Below, one piece after another: positions 31,758-38,776 of a stretch of DNA of 43,242 nucleotides (positions are counted from its first letter, which is position 1; every line of letters starts with the position of its first letter). Source of the DNA: Pseudonocardia acidicola (GTDB lineage Bacteria > Actinomycetota > Actinomycetes > Mycobacteriales > Pseudonocardiaceae); NCBI RefSeq assembly GCF_012911935.1, contig NZ_JAAXLA010000060.1, positions 1 through 43,242 of the forward strand, read 5' to 3'. The notes beneath the pieces were generated by a model that was not told where the DNA came from, ran no database searches, and saw only the letters and a program-made list of their open reading frames with translations. The position numbers and the translations under genes were made by a program.

Positions 31758-32078
31758 ATGACGCAGGGCGTGGGACGGATCGGCCGGTACGTGCGGATGG
31801 TGGCCCAGCCGGGGCAGGGCTCCGCGCTGGCCGAGCAGCTGATGCGGGTGGCCGACGGGCTGCGCGACGCCCCGGGCTGCGAGCTGTACATCATCAACCG
31901 CACCCCGGACGAGCCCGACACCGTGTGGGTGACCGAGGTGTGGGCCGACGCGGCCGCCTCGGACGCGGCGCTGTCCCGGGACATGGGCGAGGCCGGGATC
32001 GGCGAGGTACTGGCCCTGCTCGCCGGGCCGCCCGAGTTCGTCGATCTCGCCCCGGTCGGCGGCCCCGGGCTGCGCTGA
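31758..32078 (+). CDS. Antibiotic-biosynthesis-monooxygenase (ABM) domain protein
   Basis: A 106-residue single ABM/dimeric alpha-beta barrel domain: GRYVRMVAQPGQGSALAEQLMRVADGL, then PGCELYIINRTPDEPDTVWVTEVWAD and a helix with LSRDMGEAGIGEVLALL. Such proteins act as small monooxygenases, haem oxygenases or stress proteins; no cofactor-specific residues are recognised. It is convergent with the ACT-domain gene 11 bp away. Confidence 0.8.
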   Translation: MTQGVGRIGRYVRMVAQPGQGSALAEQLMRVADGLRDAPGCELYIINRTPDEPDTVWVTEVWADAAASDAALSRDMGEAGIGEVLALLAGPPEFVDLAPVGGPGLR

Positions 32079-32089
32079 GCCCGCCGCCC

Positions 32090-32365
32090 TCACAGAGCGT
32101 CGACGCCCACCACCGACGGCAGCCGGGCCAGCCGGCTGACCAGCAGCGACGCCTCCTCGTCGGTGAGTGAGACGGTGCAGCGGACGGTGCTGAGCCCGGC
32201 ACCCTCACGGACGTCGACGCTCAGGTTCCGCACCCGGTAACCGCGGCCGCGCAGCAGCGTGACGACGCGAAGCACGCCGTCGAGGCCGTCGGTGGTGCGG
32301 ACTTCGTGGCAGCGGTGCGCCCGGAGGGCGGCGAGCGTGGCTTCGGGGAGGGTCGCGGTGTTCAT
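32090..32365 (-). CDS. Stand-alone ACT-domain protein, IlvM-like
   Basis: A 91-residue single ACT domain: LDGVLRVVTLLRGRGYRVRNL, then STVRCTVSLTDEEASLLVSRLARLPSVVGVDAL. This pattern matches the short acetolactate synthase regulatory subunit IlvM (LxxVLRVVxxRGFxV...LTVxSxxxxxLLxxQLxKLxDV). ATG 32365 has AGGAG 9 nt upstream, within a 160-nt leader that encodes a peptide with three consecutive Ile codons. The promoter and leader logic of a branched-chain amino-acid gene therefore supports a role in acetolactate synthase control. No catalytic ilvB or ilvG subunit is in the window; a general amino-acid-sensing ACT protein is the alternative. Confidence 0.8.
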   Translation of the reverse strand: MNTATLPEATLAALRAHRCHEVRTTDGLDGVLRVVTLLRGRGYRVRNLSVDVREGAGLSTVRCTVSLTDEEASLLVSRLARLPSVVGVDAL

Positions 32366-32404
32366 CGCCGCAGCTCCTGCCTGTCGACGCGGAAGCATCC
32401 GGCC

Positions 32405-32529
32405 GAGCCAGGTCTCGGGCGGGGCGGTCACACCCCCGAGCTGAGCGGTTGCACCATCGGCAAACGCGGAACGCGCGCCGGGAACCTGGCTCAGCCGGCG
32501 CGCCGCCCAATGATGATCCTGCGGACCAC
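32405..32529 (-). promoter_or_regulatory. Candidate ilv-type transcription attenuator
   Basis: After the Ile-rich leader peptide, two competing pairings are visible on the minus strand. GCGCGCCGG (32495-32503, in the leader's last codons) can pair with CCGGCGCGC (32473-32481). GAGCCAGGT (32484-32492, overlapping the leader stop) can pair with ACCTGGCTC (32405-32413). A CTCGGG/CCCGAG hairpin (32414-32440) lies inside the second pairing and could be the terminator. Ribosome position on the Ile codons would then choose the fold. The switching model is inference. Confidence 0.6.
32491..32529 (-). CDS. Ile-rich leader peptide (attenuator)
   Basis: Twelve codons from GTG 32529 encode MVRRIIIGRRAG then TGA. 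The three consecutive Ile codons (ATC ATC ATT) followed by a Gly-Arg-Arg tail resemble branched-chain amino-acid leader peptides. A TACCGT -10 box lies 6 nt before the GTG, so translation would begin at the 5' end of the transcript, as expected for an attenuator. It lies 125 bp upstream of the ACT-domain gene. Confidence 0.65.
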   Translation of the reverse strand: MVRRIIIGRRAG

Positions 32530-32535
32530 GCATCG

Positions 32536-32541
32536 ACGGTA
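32536..32541 (-). promoter_or_regulatory. -10 box TACCGT for the leader/ACT transcript
   Basis: TACCGT on the minus strand ends 6 nt before the leader GTG; a weak TGGTGA at 17-bp spacing upstream could be the -35. Confidence 0.5.
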
Positions 32542-32582
32542 CGCCCGCGACCGAAGGGTCACCACCCCTCCGGCGCGTCCGG

Positions 32583-33590
32583 TCATCCCTTCGGCGCGTC
32601 GGCATCCCGCTTCGTGCGGGCCCGCAGCGACCCGGCGTGCGCCTTCGCCTCCGGGTCCTTGCGGGTCTTGGCCAGGCTGGCCACCGTGACCACGGCCAGC
32701 ACCACGACGATGACACCCAGGCTGATCGGCGTCGAGATCTCCGGGACCGAGGTGCTGATGTCCTCGTGGGCCCAGTGCAGGATCAGCTTCACGCCGATGA
32801 ACGCGAGGATCAGCGCGAGCCCGGCGGACAGGTAGACCAGCCGGTCGAGCAGGCCCTTGACCAGGAAGTACAGCGCCCGCAGTCCGAGCAGCGCGAAGGC
32901 GTTGGCGGTGAGGACGATGTAGGGCTCGGCGGTCACGCCGAACACCGCGGGGATCGAGTCGAGCGCGAAGAGCAGGTCGGCGCTGCCGATCGCGATCAGC
33001 ACGATCAGCAGCGGGGTGACCATCCGCTTGCCGTCGACCTTCGTGACCAGCTTGCCCTCGACGAAGTCCTCGGTGACCGGCAGCACCCGGCGCGACACCC
33101 GGACCACGGCGTTGTCCGGATCCGGGTCCTCGTCGCGGTGGCGGAACAACTGCACGGCCGTGAAGACCAGCAGCAACCCGAAGATCAGGAACATGAACGA
33201 GAACAGGCTGAGCAGGGTCGCGCCGACCACGATGAAGATCGCGCGCATGATCAGCGCCAGGATGATGCCGAAGGTCAGCACCTTGTGCTGATGCTTCTCG
33301 GGCACGGCGAACGTGGTCATGATGATCACGAAGACGAACAGGTTGTCGACCGACAGGCTCTTCTCGACGATGTAGCCCGCGAAGTACTCGGTGCCGAACT
33401 CGCCGCCGGCGATCATCGTGAACACGACGCCGAACACGATGGCGACGAGGATGTAGAACACCGACCAGGCGACGGCCTCTTTGAACCCGACCCGGTGCGG
33501 CCGCACCGCCGCCAGCGTCAGATCCAGCGCGAGCAGACCGACGATCACCCCGATCGTCACCGCCCAGCCCAGTCCGCTGACCTCCAGCAC
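32583..33590 (-). CDS. TerC-family membrane protein
   Basis: A 335-residue integral membrane protein of the TerC/Alx family, linked to tellurite resistance and Mn or other metal export. The conserved acidic helices are YIVEKSLSVDNLFVFVIIMT and IAIGSADLLFALDSIPAVFGV, whose Asp and Asn residues are the presumed metal-binding sites. Nine or so hydrophobic segments are visible, with a hydrophilic loop near residues 150-190 and a basic C-terminal tail. GTG 33590 has GGAGGT 7 nt upstream. A palindrome sits in the promoter region at 33650-33666. Mn versus Te role is not decidable here. Confidence 0.92.
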   Translation of the reverse strand: MLEVSGLGWAVTIGVIVGLLALDLTLAAVRPHRVGFKEAVAWSVFYILVAIVFGVVFTMIAGGEFGTEYFAGYIVEKSLSVDNLFVFVIIMTTFAVPEKHQHKVLTFGIILALIMRAIFIVVGATLLSLFSFMFLIFGLLLVFTAVQLFRHRDEDPDPDNAVVRVSRRVLPVTEDFVEGKLVTKVDGKRMVTPLLIVLIAIGSADLLFALDSIPAVFGVTAEPYIVLTANAFALLGLRALYFLVKGLLDRLVYLSAGLALILAFIGVKLILHWAHEDISTSVPEISTPISLGVIVVVLAVVTVASLAKTRKDPEAKAHAGSLRARTKRDADAPKG

Positions 33591-33634
33591 CCCGCGACCT
33601 CCGTCGTCTCGTCAGCACCACCCGTACACGCACC

Positions 33635-33666
33635 AGCCTAGGCAGATATCCCCATAGGGGCCCTAT
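33635..33666 (-). promoter_or_regulatory. terC promoter with overlapping palindromes
   Basis: Minus-strand -10 TAGGCT (33635-33640). Upstream lie CCCC-ATA-GGGG (33650-33660) and the 13-bp palindrome ATAGGG-G-CCCTAT (33654-33666), which fall about where the -35 region should be. A metal-responsive regulator is plausible. I see no yybP-ykoY riboswitch core in the leader. Confidence 0.5.
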
Positions 33667-33822
33667 CGGATGAACAGCGCATTCAACCCAGGCTTCTGAC
33701 CAGCGGGTTCCGCCGCGAAGATCCTCTCCGAGACAGGGAGCCGCCGTCGACACGCGCCACCCGATGGTGCCGTCCCGCCCGGCCGTAACGCCGCCGGGCG
33801 GGCGCCCGACAACCCCGGCATC

Positions 33823-35166
33823 GTGCCCCCCTCCGACCCGGCCTGCGCGGACCGCGGCCACCCGGGAGATCCCCGGACGGCGCTGCGGGCCGAGATCGGC
33901 GCGCCGGTCCACACGGTGCTGCAACTCGGCGAGCTCGCCCTGCGGCTGAGGCGTGGCCGGCAGCCGCCGCGACCCGCGGAGCTGCCGCCGCGGCCGACGG
34001 GGTTCGTCGGCCGCGCCCGGGAGATCGCAACGATCGCGCACGCCGCCGCACCCGCGTCCGGGACGACCGGGGTGCTGCTCACCGGGCGACCGGGCGCGGG
34101 CAAGACCGCGCTCGCCGTCGAGGCCGGGCACCGGCTCGGCGAGCTCTTCCCGGACGGCGCGCTCGGTGTCGAGCTGCGCGACGGGCGTTCGGTGTACGAG
34201 GTGACCGGGCGGCTGCTCCGCTCGCTCGGGGTGCCCTCCGCCGACCTGCCCGACCGCCCCGGACCGCGGCTCGCCGCCTACCACCGGGCACTGGCCGAGC
34301 GCCGGGTGCTGGTGCTCCTCGACGACGTCGCCGCCACGGCTCAGGTCGCTCCGCTGCTCCCGGTCGGCGGCGGGTCGTTCGCCCTGCTCACCTCCCGGCA
34401 CACCCTGCCCATGCTGCCCCCCGGGCTCGTCCGGCTGCGCATCGGCGACCTCGACGCCGCGGACGCGCGCCGGTTGCTCGAGGTCGCCGTCGGCGACGAT
34501 CTGGACGGGCCGGCCGAGCTGATCCGGCTCTGCGCCGGGTTGCCCCTGGCGCTGCGCATCGTCGCCGCCCGGCTGGCCGGCGAGTCCGATCTCTCCCCGG
34601 CCCGGCTCGCCCACCTGCTGGGCAGGCGCCGGGGCATGCTGGGCGAGCTGCGCGCCGGAGAGCAGACCGTCGAGGCGGCGTTCGCACTGTCCTATGAGGC
34701 GCTCGCTCCCGCGCAGCGCTCGGTCTTCCGCCGCCTCGCGGCGGCCCCGCTGCGCGACCTGACCCCGGGCGCCGCGGCCGCGCTGGCCGGCAGGCCCGAG
34801 GAGCTGGTCGGCCCGCTGCTGCGCGGGCTGCACGGCGCGCATCTGCTCGACCTGCGCCCGCCTGCCGACTCCGACGCGGGCCCGGCCCGGTACGAGCTGC
34901 ACGCCCTGCTGCGCCGCTACGCCGAGCAGCGCCTGTCCGACAGCGAACCCCCGGGCACGACGCAGGCCGCGCAGGACCGCCTCACCCGGCACTACCTGGC
35001 GCTGCTCGACCGGTGTCCGGAACGCGCCTGGTTCACCGCGGAACGGGACAACCTGCCGGTGGTCGCCGACCTGCTGGCCCGGTCCGACCCGGCCGGGTCC
35101 GACCGGCTCGCCGCCGCCCTCGCCCGACGCTGCTCACCGCGCGCCCCCCGGGCGCGGTGGCGGTAG
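33823..35166 (+). CDS. STAND (NB-ARC-like) ATPase, short form
   Basis: A 447-residue signal-transduction ATPase related to the NB-ARC module of AfsR/SARP proteins. Residues near 60 begin with GFVGRAREI; Walker A is LLTGRPGAGKTALAVEAG with the P-loop Lys near residue 94; Walker B is VLVLLDDV near residues 163-169; then SFALLTSR (sensor 1), LCAGLPLALRIVAARLAG (GLPL motif) and a winged-helix region. It stops just after the CPERAWFTAERDNL motif, where relatives continue into TPR repeats, and has no BTAD or HTH domain. It is a clear paralogue of the STAND gene at 38773. The start is uncertain (GTG 33823; no ribosome-binding site). The 156-bp gap upstream holds nothing else I can support. Confidence 0.8.
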   Translation: MPPSDPACADRGHPGDPRTALRAEIGAPVHTVLQLGELALRLRRGRQPPRPAELPPRPTGFVGRAREIATIAHAAAPASGTTGVLLTGRPGAGKTALAVEAGHRLGELFPDGALGVELRDGRSVYEVTGRLLRSLGVPSADLPDRPGPRLAAYHRALAERRVLVLLDDVAATAQVAPLLPVGGGSFALLTSRHTLPMLPPGLVRLRIGDLDAADARRLLEVAVGDDLDGPAELIRLCAGLPLALRIVAARLAGESDLSPARLAHLLGRRRGMLGELRAGEQTVEAAFALSYEALAPAQRSVFRRLAAAPLRDLTPGAAAALAGRPEELVGPLLRGLHGAHLLDLRPPADSDAGPARYELHALLRRYAEQRLSDSEPPGTTQAAQDRLTRHYLALLDRCPERAWFTAERDNLPVVADLLARSDPAGSDRLAAALARRCSPRAPRARWR

Positions 35167-35227
35167 ACCCGGCTCCCCGCCACGGCGCGCGGCCGAGCGG
35201 CCCCGCCCCCGCGGTGGCCGCTGCCGC

Positions 35228-35608
35228 TCACCAGGAGCCGAGGCGACTCCCACCGGGTCCGTAGATGCGGCCGTCGCTGGCGAACCAGCAGTGGGCGATA
35301 CCGCGATACATCCCGGTTCGCCCGCACATCCGCAGCCCGTCCGGCACGCTCCCGCGGCGTGATCGCGGCCCGTCGGCAGGCCGGACGAGCCGCTCTCCCG
35401 GCGCGTCGTCGCTCCCCGGGGCGTCCACGGTGCCGGCCCACCAGGAGGTCGGGGCGGCGGCCCCGTCGTGCCCCAGCAGCGCGAGCAGGTCGGCCAGGTC
35501 CTCCTCGTCGCCGAATCCGGCAGCGCGCAGCGCCGGTTCCTGGTCGCGGTGCGCCGACGGGTCTTCGGGTTCGGGAGCAGCCCCCGGATCCGGTGAGCGA
35601 TCGGTCAT
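35228..35608 (-). CDS. Hypothetical protein, last gene of the Crp-dynamin operon
   Basis: A 126-residue protein I do not recognise. The N-terminal third is acidic and Pro-rich (MTDRSPDPGAAPEPEDPSAH), the middle has EEDLADLLALLGHDG and TSWWAGTVD, and the C-terminus is Gly- and aromatic-rich with two Cys (GLRMCGRTGMYRGIAHCW, then YGPGGSRLGSW). No signal peptide or membrane helix. ATG 35608 overlaps the stop of the dynamin-like gene (ATGA), so it is translationally coupled and probably an accessory or effector partner. Confidence 0.75.
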   Translation of the reverse strand: MTDRSPDPGAAPEPEDPSAHRDQEPALRAAGFGDEEDLADLLALLGHDGAAAPTSWWAGTVDAPGSDDAPGERLVRPADGPRSRRGSVPDGLRMCGRTGMYRGIAHCWFASDGRIYGPGGSRLGSW

Positions 35609-37191
35609 GCGTCGCGGTCCTCTCTCGGGTGGGGTTCGGTGTCGGGGACTGGTGGTGCGACGCCGTGCGAGCCGTCCCGGGCCGAGCGGGCAACCTGCTG
35701 GCACAGCTCGCGGGCGGCCCGGGCGTGACGGCCCAGCCGATCGGAGACATCGGCGGACTCCCAGGCCGCCCACTGCTCGGCAGCCCGCCGCGCAGCCGCG
35801 GCGACCCGAGCCGGCTCGGTGTCCGGAGCCAGCCCGAGACAGCCGGCGGCGTCCACGCCGGTGGCCAGCGCCTCGATCGCCGCCGCCTCCGCAGCCGGCA
35901 GCACCCAACGACCGCTGAGCAGGTCGGTGAGCGCGTCGCTCAGCCGGACCTGCGCCAGCTCCGGGCGGTTCCGGTAGGCGGTGAGCTCGTCGCCGAGCGC
36001 GGCGATCCCGGGCTGGTGGTCGGCCCCCGCGTCACGGACCGCGCGTTCGGCCGCCGCCAGGACCCGGGTGCAGCGGAGCCGGTCCGCGGCGGCCAGCAGC
36101 GGGCCGCTGATCCGGCCCAGCAGCGTGTCGACGCCCGACCGGTCCCGCAACACGGTGCGCTGCGCGGACAGGTCGTGGGCTCCGGCGGCGGCCACCAGCT
36201 CACGGATGCCGTGCATGCCGATCACGTCCGCGAGTTGCAGTCGCTGCTCGCGGGTCAGCGGTCCGTCGGTCCAGTCACGGAACTCCCACTCGTCGGTCAG
36301 CGCCATGGCCAACCGGTCCGGGTCGGCGGCGCGCAGCACCCGCACCGCCCGGGCGTGCCCCTCGGTGAACCCGCCGGGCAGGGCGGCCGCGCCGAGCAGC
36401 CCCGCCACCGGGACGGGATCGGCCACCAGACCGCGCAATCCCGCCGCGTACGCGCCGGCCCCCCGGTGCATGTCAGGCCACGGGTCCTCCCCCGCCATCC
36501 CGAAGCGTTCCGGCCGGCTCAGCACCCCGACGGTGTTGGCCGCGGTCAGCCCGGCGGCCACCGCGAACCGCCGGATCGCCTCGATCGCCTCCGCCGGCTC
36601 CGGACCTGGCTCGGGGAGCACCAGCAGCACGGCGTCGGCCTCGGCGAGGGCTGCAGGCGGCCAGGTCCGGCAGTGCCGCACCCCCGGCAGATCGAGCACC
36701 GTCCAGTGCCGCAGCGCCTCGATGGGTGCACGCAGCACGAGGCGGTCGACCTCCTCCACCTTCAGGCCCAGTCCGGCGAGATCGGCGGGGATGTACGGAC
36801 CGTCCTCGCAGCAGGCCGCGCGGGGGTCGCCGTCACGGACGATCGCCAGTAGGACCGCGGGCTCGCCGTAGCGGAACCAGCAGGCGACGGCGGCAGTGGG
36901 GACCCGCCCGACCGGAGTGGCCCGGGCCCCGAGGATGACGTCGACCAGCGTCGAGGCCCCGTCGCCGTGCTCACCGACGACCGCGAGCCGTGGAGCCGGT
37001 TCGGCCAGCGCCGCAAGGCCGGCACGCAACCGCTCACCGGCCGGCCCCCGCCCCACATGATCGATCCGGGCGGCCAACAGGTCGGCCAGACCCGCACACA
37101 GCGGACCGGTCATGTGACGAAGTGCCTCGAATCGCTGGAGGAGCGAGCCCCGCTCGGGCCGACGGACAGCCCAGATGGTCGGGGACATCAC
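35605..37191 (-). CDS. Dynamin-like GTPase with a degenerate P-loop
   Basis: A 528-residue dynamin-superfamily protein (IniA/IniC or BDLP type). The G1 loop aligns in position (LAVVGEHGDGASTLVDVILG, residues 70-88), but the invariant Lys is Ala at about residue 79. G2 (GRVPTAAVACWF) and G3 (TVLDLPGV) are normal; G4 is replaced by GVLSRPERFG with no N/TKxD. Helical stalk-like segments follow to residue 505, and the end is Pro/Asp-rich. Nucleotide binding is therefore doubtful or altered. Its start (GTG 37191 or ATG 37188) overlaps the Crp-like gene's stop and its stop overlaps the next start. Confidence 0.8.
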   Translation of the reverse strand: MMSPTIWAVRRPERGSLLQRFEALRHMTGPLCAGLADLLAARIDHVGRGPAGERLRAGLAALAEPAPRLAVVGEHGDGASTLVDVILGARATPVGRVPTAAVACWFRYGEPAVLLAIVRDGDPRAACCEDGPYIPADLAGLGLKVEEVDRLVLRAPIEALRHWTVLDLPGVRHCRTWPPAALAEADAVLLVLPEPGPEPAEAIEAIRRFAVAAGLTAANTVGVLSRPERFGMAGEDPWPDMHRGAGAYAAGLRGLVADPVPVAGLLGAAALPGGFTEGHARAVRVLRAADPDRLAMALTDEWEFRDWTDGPLTREQRLQLADVIGMHGIRELVAAAGAHDLSAQRTVLRDRSGVDTLLGRISGPLLAAADRLRCTRVLAAAERAVRDAGADHQPGIAALGDELTAYRNRPELAQVRLSDALTDLLSGRWVLPAAEAAAIEALATGVDAAGCLGLAPDTEPARVAAAARRAAEQWAAWESADVSDRLGRHARAARELCQQVARSARDGSHGVAPPVPDTEPHPREDRDA

Positions 37192-37919
37192 GCTTGCGGA
37201 TGTTGCACCGATGCCACATCAACCAGCCCGGCTTCGCCACCCGCCCGGCGGCGCAACCGCTGCTCGTCGAGGAGCCTCAGCCGCCGTGGCGTGGACCGGT
37301 ATCCGGTGTCGACGAGACCCTCGCGCACCAGCGCACTGAGTTCCTGGCCGACGATCCGCGGCCGGGCCCGCACCAGGTCGGCGATGCGGGCCTGGGACAA
37401 CGGGACGTCGATGACAGTCGAGGAACCGTCCGGTCCCGGACGGCCGAACTCCTGTGCGTGGTCGAGCAGCACCCAGGTGATGCGGTCGGCGAGCCGGCCC
37501 TGCGCGTAGCGGATCCGCTGGTCGACGGTCCGGCGCATCTTGCCGATCACCACGTTCGTCACCGCACGGTGCACGTCCGGGTGGCGGGCCAGGAACCGGT
37601 CCAGCGTCGGGTGGTGGAACACCCGGCACCGGGTCGGCAGGACCGCGCGCACCGTCGCGGAGCGCGGCTGCCGGTCGAGGCAGCCGAACTCCCCCAGCAG
37701 GTCCCCGGTGCCGCGGAACGCCAGGAAGACGTCCTGCCCGCCGTCGTCGGACACGGTGACCGCGGTGAGGCCCGCCTCCATCAGCAGCATCGTCTCCGAC
37801 GGCGAGCCCTGCAGCAGGATCGTCTCGCCGGCCGGGTAGCTCACCACGTGTCCCAGCTCGCGCAGTTCGGCCCAGGCTGCCGGGGACAAGCCGGCCAGCA
37901 GCGCGGGTGTCGTCGTCAC
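37188..37919 (-). CDS. Crp/Fnr-family cyclic-nucleotide-binding regulator
   Basis: A 243-residue regulator. The N-terminal cNMP-binding barrel has GLSPAAWAELRELGHVVSYPAGE, TILLQGSPSETMLLMEAG and the phosphate-binding cassette GDLLGEFGCLDRQPRSATV, retaining the key Glu and Arg. The dimer helix (HPDVHRAVTNVVIGKMRR) leads to a Crp-type winged helix with LSQARIADLVRARPRIVGQEL and LVREGLVDTGYRSTPRRLRLL. GTG 37919 is chosen; an AGGGG lies about 9 nt upstream. First gene of the operon with the dynamin-like GTPase, and divergent from a cyclase homologue. Confidence 0.9.
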   Translation of the reverse strand: MTTTPALLAGLSPAAWAELRELGHVVSYPAGETILLQGSPSETMLLMEAGLTAVTVSDDGGQDVFLAFRGTGDLLGEFGCLDRQPRSATVRAVLPTRCRVFHHPTLDRFLARHPDVHRAVTNVVIGKMRRTVDQRIRYAQGRLADRITWVLLDHAQEFGRPGPDGSSTVIDVPLSQARIADLVRARPRIVGQELSALVREGLVDTGYRSTPRRLRLLDEQRLRRRAGGEAGLVDVASVQHPQA

Positions 37920-37959
37920 CGGACAGCCCCTCTCCACCGCGGTGCACGTCGCTCCGGCA

Positions 37960-37965
37960 AACCTA
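37960..37965 (-). promoter_or_regulatory. -10 box TAGGTT for the Crp-dynamin operon
   Basis: TAGGTT on the minus strand lies about 40 bp upstream of GTG 37919, in the 80-bp region shared with the divergent cyclase-like gene. Confidence 0.45.
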
Positions 37966-37986
37966 TCCCTCCCCGTGGCCTTCTCG

Positions 37987-37992
37987 TAGGGT
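37987..37992 (+). promoter_or_regulatory. -10 box TAGGGT for the cyclase-STAND operon
   Basis: TAGGGT ends 7 nt before GTG 38000. It supports GTG 38000 over the in-frame GTG 38039 as the start. Confidence 0.55.
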
Positions 37993-37999
37993 TCGGCTG

Positions 38000-38776
38000 G
38001 TGTTGAGCTGCGAGCACCGGGCGGGGACACGGGGGCGGGTGACCAGCACGCGGCTCCTGTGCGTGGCCGTCGACCTCGAGGGCTTCAGCCGGCGCTCGCT
38101 CGCCGAGCAGGAAAGCGCCCAGGACCGCATCGCCGACCTCCTCGACGCGGCGTGGCTCGCCGGCGATGTGCCCGCCGACGCGATCACCCGGCGACAAACC
38201 GGGGACGGGGAACTGACCCTGCTCGACGTCGCCGGCGCCGAGTCGGAGGTACTGGCCGCGTTCATCGGCGCGCTGCGTGCCGGCCTCACCGCGGCGAACG
38301 GGGCCGCCGGACCGTGCCACCGCATGCGACTGCGGGTCGCGGCGCACGCGGGCAGCGCGGTGGCGGGTCCGAACGGCTTCGCCGGGCACGCGGTGATCCG
38401 CACGTGCCGGCTCGTCGACTGCGCCCCGCTGCATGCGCTGCTCGCCGAGAATCCCGACGCGGACCTCGGGTTGATCGTGTCCGACTCGCTGTTCGAGGAC
38501 GTGGTGAGTGTGGGTACGGGCGGAGCGCTGGCGGCGCGGGAGTTCCAGCCCGTGCTCGTGGTCGACGCGGCGAAGCGGTTCTCCGCGCATGCCTGGCTGC
38601 ACATCGGCGGGCCCGCGAACGGTGCGACCTGCGCGGTCCACGCCCGCGAACCCGCCGAGCCCGCGCGGTTGCGCATCGACATCGCCGACGGCGGGCACGT
38701 CGGCACGATCCTCCAGGTCGGGGAGGTCCACGGCGGGCTGTCTCTGGGCCATGTCCCCCGGTCGCCGCGGCCGTGA
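38000..38776 (+). CDS. Class III nucleotidyl cyclase homologue
   Basis: A 258-residue single cyclase-homology domain. VAVDLEGFSRRSLAEQ carries the first metal Asp in the usual D-x-x-G-F context, and TGDGELTLLD carries the second metal Asp; LRVAAHAGSAVAG follows. In the segment GHAVIRTCRLVDCAPL the transition-state Asn of the usual VNxAARL is replaced by Ile while the Arg is kept. Activity is thus possible but unusual. The C-terminal 70 residues are a small beta-rich domain (GGHVGTILQVGEVHGG). Its stop overlaps the STAND/TPR gene start (GTGA). The divergent gene encodes a cNMP-binding Crp protein, which suggests a producer-receptor pair. Confidence 0.75.
   Translation: MLSCEHRAGTRGRVTSTRLLCVAVDLEGFSRRSLAEQESAQDRIADLLDAAWLAGDVPADAITRRQTGDGELTLLDVAGAESEVLAAFIGALRAGLTAANGAAGPCHRMRLRVAAHAGSAVAGPNGFAGHAVIRTCRLVDCAPLHALLAENPDADLGLIVSDSLFEDVVSVGTGGALAAREFQPVLVVDAAKRFSAHAWLHIGGPANGATCAVHAREPAEPARLRIDIADGGHVGTILQVGEVHGGLSLGHVPRSPRP

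Noticed and set aside
33591..33690. yybP-ykoY (Mn) riboswitch before terC
   Set aside because: The leader lacks the conserved L1/L3 core sequences and is short; only DNA palindromes are seen.
34992..35750. 252-codon minus-strand frame across the end of the short STAND gene
   Set aside because: Arg/Ala-rich shadow overlapping the operon's small gene in another frame; no motif.
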